Below, in pieces: positions 1 to 10,600 of a DNA stretch of 64,000 nucleotides. The DNA is from Diprion similis (taxonomy: Eukaryota; Arthropoda; Insecta; Hymenoptera; Diprionidae), in contig NC_060114.1 in NCBI RefSeq assembly GCF_021155765.1, forward strand, positions 5,456,001 to 5,520,000, given 5' to 3'. The position numbers were made by a program, and so were the translations under genes. Within the stretch, counting starts at the first letter, position 1. Each line of letters opens with the position of its first letter. The notes under the pieces are model-generated. The model had not been told where the DNA came from and searched no databases. It saw only the letters and a program-made list of their open reading frames with translations.

Positions 1-3000
1 TTTTCTTCAATTTCTCACTTGCTGGATTCTAACGTTCAAGAGTTTTCGAATCCAATCAGATCAGCTGAGATATTGAATCAATAACGAAATCACTTCGTTT
101 TGCAGTAAACTCGATGATTTGGTGATGGAAAAAAATGGAAGACCGGTCAGAAGTTTGATCGTAACAACGTGGCGAAGTGGAAGCACGTTTTTTGGCGACA
201 TTCTTAACGCACATCCGGCAAATTATTATCACTACGAACCTCTGTTGGCTTTCGAAATCGTTCAAGTTCGTGGTCCTCCTGTAGCTGCGAAGGCTTTGAA
301 GTGGGTCAAGGATTTGCTTAACTGCGAATACCAAGATCTAGGTGATTCTAATTTACGTTACACACCGACATTCGCAGAACACGAGAGTAATTTGTACGAC
401 ATTTTTGGGTGTCGCAGCCGCTTTTACACGTCGAGCGATCGATGGAGAGCTATTTTGATGCCCGAGTTAAAATCGGTTCTGTGACATTCTGTTGGGAAAC
501 TCGATCGTTTATTGTTGCGTTAGTAGAATTCGAAAGCGGAAAGAAATCGCGATTGATAATTCATATTATTCAGATATTATTCAGATAATTTATGTTTATG
601 TTATGTTGAGTTATGCCGACTGTGAAAACACTTGCACATGTAGTCCGAAGTGTTGATTTTGCAAACAGACATTTTCGTCGTTACAAATTTATGCAAGAAG
701 TCGGCAGAATTGCTAAGAAAGTAGGTTCCGAGTCATTCGCACAAAGGATCGTTGGAGGAAGAGTTATTTAATCAATACCGTTAAGAGCCAGCAAATCTAT
801 GGTTGGTAGTATGATATGGACCTGGACAATTTTCAAGGAAATAATGTTCATGCTAGAATCATGTCTTTGTATAAATTGTGAAGACAAAAGATGTAAAATG
901 CTCTCCGAAATCTCGATGCGTAAGTTGATCCAAGGCCATTGGAAAATAAACTGTCTTCATTGAAAATGGTGTGGTATGACATTTAAGGGAACTCCGTTAA
1001 TTAACCAATAGTCCATGCCGAGTTTCCAGAACACTAATTATCCTGATGAGTTACTATTTAATCTGTTTGACATACTGCCTTCAAAAGGTTCCAGAGACAA
1101 CACTTGACAATTAATCACTAATTTTGCGACTCTCCGGCAGGATCCAATCCATTTGTTAATTTTGATACCATATTTCAGGTGAATATATCGACTACGGAAA
1201 ACCACATCCGTGGGTTTTTAGTCACAATACTAATTTGTGGAAGCAGTGCCAAGCTCACAAAGGGGTCTGCTATAACCACAAATTTCTCAGCTCGATGTGC
1301 AAGCTCTTTCCATTCCAATCGATGAAACTTGTACGACTAAGGCTACGAATTGCTCGAGAGCTTCTTGCCGATGAAAAGTTGGTGTATTATCAGTGGTGCA
1401 TTATGAAGTTCATTCACACTCTAAAATCCTTTACTTTGTGGTGATCACCGTTTTGCAGATTAGCCGTACGGATCGTGCTGTTGGTGCGAGATCCTCGCGG
1501 GATTCTTCAGTCACGAAAACATCGAGACTGGTGTCCTTCAAGTCCTGATTGTTCCGATCCAGCTTTGACGTGCGCGGATCTGGTCTCAGATTACAAAGTT
1601 GCTGTGGAACTGCTCAAGAAATACCCAACCAGATTCAAGTACGTTGTTATCTTGTATCGCAAAGTTTTTCTTTGTAAATGCAAAATAGTAACTGTACAAA
1701 AACACGTCTAGTTTAAAAGATGTATCGGTTACAGCATTATCATCCCTGAGTATCAAAACCAGAAGCTATACAAGCTCGCTGGAATCATTGCTCATTAAGA
1801 GCTCGAATTTTTTTAACGGGCACCAAAATTCGTACATGATTCATCATACTATGAATTTTGAGATCGTTCTCCTGATATTTTGTGAGGACAATCTGTGATA
1901 AATTGTCTCTTCGTAGATTTGATCATAAAATGTTATGATATTAATCTACTTCTGTAAATCATTACTGATGTTAGTTGTTCGATCAATTCAAACTAAAGTT
2001 TATGGTCAAAATTGTTTTTGCTTTATATATAACAAGTCTGGGCCCAGAACCTAGTGAATAGATGATTATTTTTAGCGGACAGACCTCATAAATCAGAAAA
2101 TACAGATACAACGGCAAACATTAGTTTGACGTTGTTGAATAATTTCGAACTCATATTTTTCGTTATAACTGTGTTTTCTAACTTATAAGGTCTATCCACT
2201 AAAAATAATCATATTTCCAATAAATGACATGACATTTTGCAGGGTGATACGATACGAGGACCTTTCTCTGGATCCGTACAAACACGTCGAAGAACTTTAC
2301 AAGTTTTATGGACTCAACCTTCACCCGAAAACGAAAAAATTTCTCGAATCTCATACCAAAGCCAACAAGGGTGGAGTGTCGAGTACTTTCCGAAATTCAG
2401 CGACTGCTCCGTTTCATTGGAGAACGGAATTGGAATTCAAGGAAGTCGAAGAAATACAACAATTCTGCTCAACTGCAATGAAATACTGGGGTTACGTTCC
2501 GGCAACGAACGCTACTCATCAAAAAGAATTCAACCCTGTTACAAACTACACGTTAAAATTGTAGCTGGTTTTATTTTTCTCCCCGTTCTAGTAAAAGGAA
2601 TTTCGAAAACATTGACAGACTGCAATTTCTAAGGGACATTCGAGAGGATCTTCAATGAAACAGTGTTTCTAACCGATTAGATCTAACATCAAAACCTACA
2701 AACATACCAATACATTTTAATTTATAAATTATTTAATGTTATCTATTTGTCTCCACAACATTTGTTCGAATGATCAGTCGATATTTGATTTTACAGACCT
2801 TGTTTTTGATACATAAATTTTCCCCCAGGACATTAAAAATAAGTTTACTTTATTCTATATAATTCAGCTTGGAAAGTCTCACGGAAACCTCGCGCTTTCA
2901 AGCACGGTTGCAACTATGAAAAAACCAACGCTTGGACCTAGCTTGTCCAGTGTTGGAAGAACATTGTTTCTCCCCACCTGTAGAAATTTGATTATTATTA

Positions 3001-3880
3001 TTTTTACGATCATTGATAAGAAGAGACCTCGCGTTATGCAAACTGAAATTTTTATTGAGTCTTGAGCTTCGCGGGCCACAATACAGGAGTATCGGTTGAT
3101 ACTCGCTTGGTGAAAGCTTTAGGGTGTAATTGTGAGTCGAAAATACCTATTTTTTTAACACAGTTTGTCTGAAGACACGTGAGGATTAATAAAAATCAAT
3201 TATTAGTTCTGAAAGTAAGTTTTTATTTATTCTTGAATTTAATTCTCATTTAACGCAGTTCCGATGGAATAGTCAAGTTTTGATTTCTTTTAAACATTTT
3301 CCACTGGATACCGAAATTTATGCGTCTAAAACAATAATTTTATGCCTGTGATGAATCAAGCGTGTGAAGAGTTTTCGGGAAAAATAGCTGCATCGTCTTT
3401 TGTTGTTGTCCGTGTATTCGATCAATTGTAAGGTAAAGCACAAAATAAAGTTTCTTCACTATTAACTCTACAATTATTAAACAATTATAAAATTTTTTCT
3501 GCACATTCTTTGAATCGCACTTCTGTCTACTCGAAAACACCGAAATTTTACAAGAATCTACTTTATATAAGGTCAATGCTAGGAGTGATCATCTGTCGTA
3601 GTTAAACTCGCAGAAAAATATTCTTTTCCAGTTGAATATCAACAACATTTAGAAAGCCGCCAACTTTTGTATGCCTTCAAACGATTTTCTTGATTTCAGT
3701 TCACGTGCCAATTTCTGATCACTTGAAACGTTGTCTGTTGTAAAAAATTATATGCTTCGTGATAAGATACAATAAATTACTCCGATAAATGCTTTTCCAT
3801 GTATACCGACCATCGGCTATATTAAATAATGAAACGTCATTAGTACGTTATTTCTTTTGGAGTAATCGAAAATTTTCAAA
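1..3880 (+). repeat. Left arm of an inverted segmental duplication
   Basis: Exons, introns and 3' flank of gene 1 reappear in reverse complement at about 16890-20180. Non-coding matches include intron 3 (582-655 against 19549-19620), the flank near 3360-3420 against 17286-17350, and 3720-3870 against 16890-17040. The arms differ in length between about 2700 and 3350, where the left arm carries extra sequence. The limits are approximate, and the arm continues past the left edge of the window. Confidence 0.75.
106..2564 (+). CDS. Carbohydrate sulfotransferase-like gene 1 (5' partial, exons 3-6)
   Basis: This is the 3' part of a PAPS-dependent carbohydrate (Gal/GlcNAc/GalNAc 6-O) sulfotransferase of the CHST1-7 type, a Golgi type II membrane enzyme. 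Coding exons by GT-AG junctions: 106-341, 1179-1377, 1459-1638 and 2243-2564 (TAG stop). Exon 3 carries the 5'-phosphosulfate loop (TTWRSGSTFFG). Exon 5 carries the 3'-phosphate motif (LLVRDPRGILQSR). Exon 6 begins with the conserved VIRYEDLSLDP block and holds NAT and NYT N-glycosylation sequons. The split codons (G|GT, AA|A, AA|G) join in frame. Exons 1 and 2, with the membrane anchor, lie left of the window. The nearest relative here is gene 4: its exon 6 protein differs at five residues by my count. No disabling change is visible in the part present. The family is clear; the exact acceptor sugar cannot be read from sequence. Confidence 0.85.
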
Positions 3881-4656
3881 CTTCAACTTATACTTCGAAT
3901 TAGAACAATTAGTTGGGATTGGGTACTGTAAAATACTAATCATTTTCAAATTCTGTTCTAATTAAACATGGAATCAATACATCCCAACAAAAATGTATTT
4001 TATCTCAATTGAAGATGATTTTCTATAAAATATCGAAATTTGTTTTTAAACGCTGGTCTAAACTGGGTTATTTTAGTCCTGCTTAATGGGTGAAAGAACG
4101 AAAAAATCGTCCATGCGTTACAAAAATTATTTTATTACTGTCCTTGGATGCAACTGTACATCAATATTTGCTGGATAATCTTGTATCAAATTGCAATACA
4201 TTTATTGATTCTACGATTGAGGATCCAGAGGACCTCCTAAGGAGGTCTTAAAGATATCTTACTTTGGATCTATAAACCGTGGACAAAATTCAAATATCTG
4301 CAAAGTTTAGGCCTAGAATAGGTTCACTTTTCAGTACAAGATAGTCCTGCGTAGGTCAGATTGTCTTCTCTATAGATCCTTGTTTATTTTATTTTTTAAT
4401 TATCCCCTAAATCGGGGCCAAAAAGTCGACTCGGGTTATGATTAAATTTTTTTGAACTGTACGATTTTTCAATCATCGTTTCTAAAATGAAACGAGTAGT
4501 TATAATTTTTTACAACCTGTTCTATCGGCTAGAAATATCGTTCCTTAACAGCCTTATATCGAATGATAACAAAACTCGACACCATTCAATGACGTTTCTT
4601 GTACGGTTTACAGTGATCGATCATCCGTGCAACGGAGCGAAAAACAGCAGACCAAA
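2565..4656. other. Intergenic region between genes 1 and 2
   Basis: No gene is supported here. The first 1.3 kb belongs to the inverted duplication shared with the gene 4 side. The rest is AT-rich. A perfect 8-bp-arm hairpin with a one-base centre lies at 4231-4247 (GACCTCCT, then A, then AGGAGGTC). The last 140 bp match the sequence just upstream of gene 5. Confidence 0.6.
4520..4632 (+). promoter_or_regulatory. Conserved promoter-proximal block of gene 2
   Basis: This block directly upstream of the gene 2 start codon is shared with the block upstream of gene 5 (26382-26494). Matching stretches are CTATCGGCTAGAAA near the left end and TTTACAGTG followed by TCGATCATCCGTGCAACGG near the right end. 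The last stretch is likely leader or core promoter. The transcription start is not defined by sequence alone, and simple recent duplication also explains the match. Confidence 0.4.
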
Positions 4657-6574
4657 ATGTCGAAACGTGCAAGTTTCTACAGTTTGATAGGCCTTGGTAT
4701 TTTTTTTACACTGTATTCAACTTTCAATCAGAATTATGGAGGATATTCAGTGCGGAAAACAGAACCAACAGTTCCTGTTCCCCAGCAGTCTGAGCAGAAG
4801 GTGAGTAATTAGTTTACACAAAGAGCTCGAATATGAATCGTTTTACCGTTGACTGATGTAATTGGTTGCTCAAAATGCGATACTTTTTGTTGATTTTTTA
4901 TCGAGACAGCCCTGCATCGAGTATTTATCAAACTCTGTTATTAATAAACTGCAAAAATCTCTTTATAAATAAACAAAATGGAAGATCCACCAGTCATAAA
5001 GAAAAGCTTGGATATCGATGTCGTATTTTGATCATTTCAGGATCGATAAAAATCGATTCGATTGATAGCATTCCATCCGTATTCGCATACAAGTTCAATC
5101 AGTTCAGACAAAAGAGTAAGTAGTTCAGACAAAAAGCTCGAATGTAAATCGTTTAACCGTTGAGTAATATAATTGGTTGCCCAATTGGCTGCTGCATTTT
5201 GGTTTTCCACGGGTTTTCGACTTTCAGGAACTCAAATCTGAAGTCATTTTTGAGCTGCATAGCCGAGGTTTCGAAAAAACCGGCCTAATTTGAGGTTTTT
5301 TGAATTTTTGTCAAAAACTGGTGTCGGTAAATGAAAAATGACTTGATCATCGTGTAGAACGCACCATATAATGGCGCATACATCCTTAGACCGTACTATT
5401 ATTAGACACGCGAGATAAAAAATGATACAGAACTAGAAATCGTCATCTTAGAAATTCGTGCGGGTGCGATCGTTTTATGTCTATGCATTATGTAATCTCA
5501 TTATAGGTATCAAAAACGCGATTTTTTGACTACTTTATTTTCGGCATTTTAGTGGAGAACTGATTGTTAAATTTGATTTTGTATGTTTACGTCTGGCTTG
5601 TGTTTTTGCATACAATTATTATTGCAGAATACTGTGGCTAAGGAGAGAGAGATTGATCCGGAAATGAAGACGATAGAAGAAATTATGAGCACGCAACCCG
5701 AATTGATTAGCAATGCTATGGAGGACTATCAATATCCCAATGGAAAATATAACATTAGTGCCAGGTAAGGATGCTGTTTTTGTTCGAACGTTTTTTACAT
5801 TCCTCAATTGGTGAATTCCGCCATTTATGAGTTTCCAAATCCACCTACAAAACATGAGATTTCGAATTTATAAAGAAATTATCTCGCCTTGCAGTAAACT
5901 CGAGGATTTGGTGATGGAACAAAATGGAAGACCGGTCAGAAGTTTAATCGTGACAACGTGGCGAAGCGGAAGCACGTTTTTAGGCGATATTCTCAACGCA
6001 CATCCGGCAAATTATTATCACTATGAGCCGCTCTTGGCTTTTGATATCGTTCAAATCCGAGGTCCTCCTGTAGCTGCGAAGGCTTTGAAGTGGGTCAAGG
6101 ATTTGCTCAACTGCAAATATCAAGATCTAGGTGATTGAAATTCAAGTTACACACTGACATTCGCAGGACTACGATAATTTGTACGATATTTTTGGGGATC
6201 ACGATCGTTTTTAAATGACAGGTAGTTATTCAGGAGGTAAACCATGCGAATCACATGGAGGTTCAGCAATTTTTAAGACCACGTGAAAATCAGTTGTGTG
6301 TAATTCTGCTCAAAGACTCCATCATTCATTGTAATGTTCGAGAGGATTTAATGCAAATTCGCTTGTCTCTCAATGGATTTGAGAATCTGATATAGGTAGA
6401 TCGGCTATTGGTGAAGAGGGTATAGAGAGAAATTCATACTTTGAAAAGTAATGATTCAATTGGATTAGGGTTTCCTTTTATTTGGACGTGTGTACATCGA
6501 TCTTCATTGACGCAATTATCTTTACCTTGAGAATTATTTGATAGGAATCATTAGTACTGATAAGAAGGCATGGC

Positions 6575-6890
6575 AGTAGTGATACAAGGAGAGTTTTACT
6601 TACAGATTTCTGTTACTGAAACTTACCGACATCCTCCCCCCAGACTCAAGCCCTTTTTGTGATGACGTCACAGTCTGCTGTACCGACCTGAGGTTAAAAC
6701 AGTATTGCCTTACCAACAATTTAATCTACCGAAGGTCAAAATGTGCTGCCTTACCGGCAACTTGTATCGATCGAGGGTCGGTACGGCAGACTGTGACGTC
6801 ATCACAAAAAGGTTTTAAGTCTGGGGAGAGGATGTCGGTAAGTGTCGGTAACAGGAATCTGTAAGAAGAATTCTCCTTGTATCACTACTT
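6575..6890. mobile_element. MITE-like foldback element in intron 3 of gene 2
   Basis: The roughly 316-bp unit has long, imperfect terminal inverted repeats of more than 100 bp each. It starts AGTAGTGATACAAGGAGA and ends with the reverse complement of that sequence. Inner matches include GTGATGACGTCACAGTCTGC against GCAGACTGTGACGTCATCAC. ATGGC flanks both sides (6570-6574 and 6891-6895), a plausible target duplication. It has no coding capacity, so it would be non-autonomous. Its superfamily cannot be assigned from this single copy. Confidence 0.7.
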
Positions 6891-7178
6891 ATGGCATTGA
6901 TGTCACTGTTCAGTTCATTAGGCATATTAATCTTCGTGAGAATGACAAACCACTTAAGAATGAGGATACGATATGACGAGTAGATCAGTTATTATAATCT
7001 CTAGATTCCGTATAGAGAACGCCGTGACGATTGTCAATTTGGATTCTAAATTTCAGATGAATATGTCAGCTATGGCAGACACAGGCCGTGGGCTTTCATT
7101 CACAATCCATATTTGTGGAAGCTGTGCAGAGTTCACGAAGACGTCTGCTACAACCCCAAGTTCCACAGCTCATTGTGC

Positions 7179-7183
7179 AAACT
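7179..7183. repeat. Target-site duplication, left copy
   Basis: The 5 bp AAACT adjoin the TG of the left LTR. The same AAACT adjoins the CA of the right LTR at 12290-12294. Other family members have the corresponding exon 4 sequence once (gene 1 reads GCAAGCTCTTTCC), so the duplication marks a true integrase-mediated insertion. Confidence 0.93.
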
Positions 7184-7683
7184 TGTTGTAATATTTCTTC
7201 TTTGGTTGGAAGTGGGTATACATATATTGAATTTCAGTCTGGTTTAAATCTCTTATTTATTTGAGTTATTGTTAATAAGAACTGAAGAGGATAACAAAAG
7301 TACAAAAGGGGCCTGCAACATTTACAATCAAACAAGGAAATGGTGGTTACATGTTGCACGCGGTTTCACATGAGAATTGCTAGTTTGCAGTTTATTGTAG
7401 TTTACGTACCTTTCTTAGGAGTATTTATACTTGTATCGAAGCTTAACAATTTAACATACATTTAGGAATAATTTTACTGACGGATTTAGCAAGTACATGC
7501 AGGATTATATTGGATACACTTTCTTTGAAAATTTCACCATACTTGCTAGCTGACTGATTTCTGTTTCTTTGTACCGGAAGACGCAGCAGGAGCAGCTAGC
7601 GCCCTCAAGCCGCGTTTACATTTTTCATTCAACTTAAGCCTGGTACTTATGTGCGACACTTAAAGTAATTAGGTATCTTAACA
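7184..7683 (-). repeat. 3' LTR of the copia element
   Basis: The 500-bp direct repeat reads TGTTAAGATACC at its start and ATTACAACA at its end on the element strand (TG...CA termini). It adjoins the polypurine tract. The stop codon of gag-pol (TAA at 7680-7678) lies inside its first six bases. It appears identical to the copy at 11790-12289. Confidence 0.95.
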
Positions 7684-10600
7684 CTCCTCCTTAATTACTT
7701 TACTTCGTAATAGTTTGAAACTTACATAGGGTAAAGGTTTTGTTAAAATATCGGCTATTTGTTCGTTACTCTTTACATGTTTTAAGGTAATAGTAGATTC
7801 TAAATGTTCTTGAATGAACTTACGTGAGATGTCTATGTGTTTCTTTCCTTTTGTAATTCTCCCTTCATGGGTGTTTTGCAACATACAGATAGCTGATCTG
7901 TTATCAACGTATAAAGTTGTGGGTTCATTTAGATTTGTAATGCCTAGCTCGCTACCTAAACGTCGTATCCAGCAAATGTCATCAATAGATGATACTGCTG
8001 CTCGATATTCAGCCTCGGCTGTAGAATTTGCTACATGGCGTTGCTTCTGTGTGTGCCATACAATAGGGCCTCCTCTCAAAATAAGCACACCACTTGTTGA
8101 CTTTCCAGTCACTGGATCTCCTCCATAATCTGAGTCAGTATAGGCTATTACGTTATCATCTCCGTTAAAGAAGATTCCAAAATTCGTTGTGCCATTTAAA
8201 TATTGAAACACACGTTTTACCATTCTCCAATGACTCGTCATCGGTTTACTCATCTGTCTACTAAGATAGTTCACTGCAAAGCTAATATCTGGACGGCTAA
8301 TTGTAGCTAAATAAAGTAAGCTACCTATGGCTTCACGATATGGATTTAGTTTATTAAGTGGTTGATCGTTTACAAATTTTCCTTCGTCAGTTATCATACC
8401 ACGTTCCATCGGTGTGGATACAGGACTAGAGTTTTCAAGGTTGAATCTTTTGATAATTTTCTCAGTGTACTGGACTTGGTTTACGAAAATGCCATTTGAA
8501 TTTACTTCAATATTCATCCCTAAATATGACAGACGATTGCTTGTAGCAGTATTAAATGTGATCTCAAACTTTTGATTCACTTTTCTCAATATTTGTACTA
8601 GTTTAGATTCATCTTTTCCAGCAATTATTCCGTCATCAACAAATAAGATCATAATGACGGTTCTGTCTTTATTATAATATACACACGGATCATCTTCAGT
8701 ATTTTCTAATCCAAATGTTTTTAAGTACGATGAGATTTTCTCATTCCAATTTTTAGGTGATTGCTTCAGACCATACAGACTCTTAATGAGCTTACAAACG
8801 CGTCCTGAATCATCATCAAATCCTTCAGGTTGATACATATATATATTTTCTTCTAATTCACCGTGTAAGAAGGCTGTTCTAACATCGAATGTCATTAGCT
8901 TCATTTTGTTTGACGCGGCAAGACTTAGCAACAATCGAATAGATGCATGACGAGCAACAGGACTAAACGTTTCAAAATAATCTATACCCTTTTCCTGTTC
9001 AAATCCTCGCGCTACTAATCTAGCTTTCTCTGTACCATCGGATTTTTGACGTAAAACCCAACGGCAGGATAATGGTTTAGCATCTTTCGGTAGTTCTACT
9101 AATTTCCAAGTATTCATTTTGACTAGAGACTCGAATTCATTTTGCATTGCTTTGTACCAATTTTTATCTTTCAGTGCTTCAGATACGGATATATCTTCTA
9201 CTTCACCTATCATTGCACAATTGTTTGCGCTATTTATCCAGCCTGTCTCATACTCGGCAAATTTTCTGGGCATTCTTAACTCGTTACGATTTCTTAACTT
9301 TACACCCTCATTTTGATTTTCAGCTTCAACTATTTCGGAGTTTTGGCTTTCATCTGAAGTGTCATTGTCAGGTGTATCATATTCCGAATCTACTGACTCA
9401 ATTTCAATATTTTCATTTTCGTTTTCATTTAGAGGCATCTGCATTTCGGTTAGACTTTGATTTGACTTAAATTTTTCATCAAAAATTACATTTTCAGAGC
9501 TTATCACATCATTTTTATCTTTGACATAGATTCTGTAACTCGGTGAATCTAAATCGTAACCTACAAATATACCTTTTATCGACTTTTTACCGATTTTTGT
9601 TTGTTTATGCTTTGGTAATAAAACGTAACAGTCACATCCAAAGATTCTTAGCTTACTTATGTCTATTGTGCGTCCAAACCACAGTTCGGCTGGTGTTTTA
9701 TTCTTTTGTGAGCTTGTACCAGTCTGATTAATTGTAAATACTGCGTAATTTATTGCTTCGGCCCACAAATTTTCATCTAAACCTTTCGATTGTATCGCAG
9801 TTCTAGCTGCCTCTACGATTGTACGCATTTCACGTTCGATTCGACCATTTTGTTCTGGCGTATATGTATTAGTCTTGCTATGAAGAACTCCTAGATTGTC
9901 TAATAGTTTCTTAGTATCACAATTTTTAATCTCCGTGCCATTGTCTGACCTGAGAGTCTTAACTTTTCTGTCAAATTGGTTTTGCACCATTTTTAGGAAT
10001 ATGTCTAATTTTGTAACTGCCTCGTCTTTGGTTTTGAGAAAATAAACTGTTCGGTAATGTGTAAAGTCATCTTTTAGAAGAAGAAAATATTTCGCTCCTC
10101 CTAAAGATCTAGTTTCTATCTCACCTAAGTCTACGTGTATCAGATCCAGCGGTCGTGAGGCTACTTTACTATTTTTCGGATGAGACACCCTGTGTTGCTT
10201 CCCGTAAGCACATCCTTCGCAAACATACTCTTCCCAGTCGTTGATATATTTAATACCCTTTTTATCTAATACGTTTTTAATATACTTAATGTTTTGGTGC
10301 GCCATTCGTTCGTGCCACTGCTTTATAGAAATACTGACTAGACAACTGTCTGAACGAACTGACTCACTCTTTGTACTTTCTGACCTATCCATACGAAACA
10401 TCATTTTGAATAAATTTCCTTCCCTATTTGCTATGGCGACAATCTCATTTTCATTTTTAGTCATGAAATAGGAGTTTTTTGCATCTGCAGTTTGAATGTA
10501 ACCCTTATCTAATATTTTAGTAACAGACAATAAATTGAAAGGCATCTTTGGTGTGTGTAGTACATCCTTTAGCTCAATTTTACACCAACGCTCACCGTCG

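Noticed and set aside
2237-2632. Second frame overlapping exon 6 of gene 1 (and similar frames at 12883-13359 and 17611-17967)
   Set aside because: They are the +1-type shadow of the conserved exon 6; the exon frame with RYEDL and WGYVPA motifs is the real one.
9119-9470. Plus-strand frames inside the copia element
   Set aside because: They are antisense shadows of the intact gag-pol frame.
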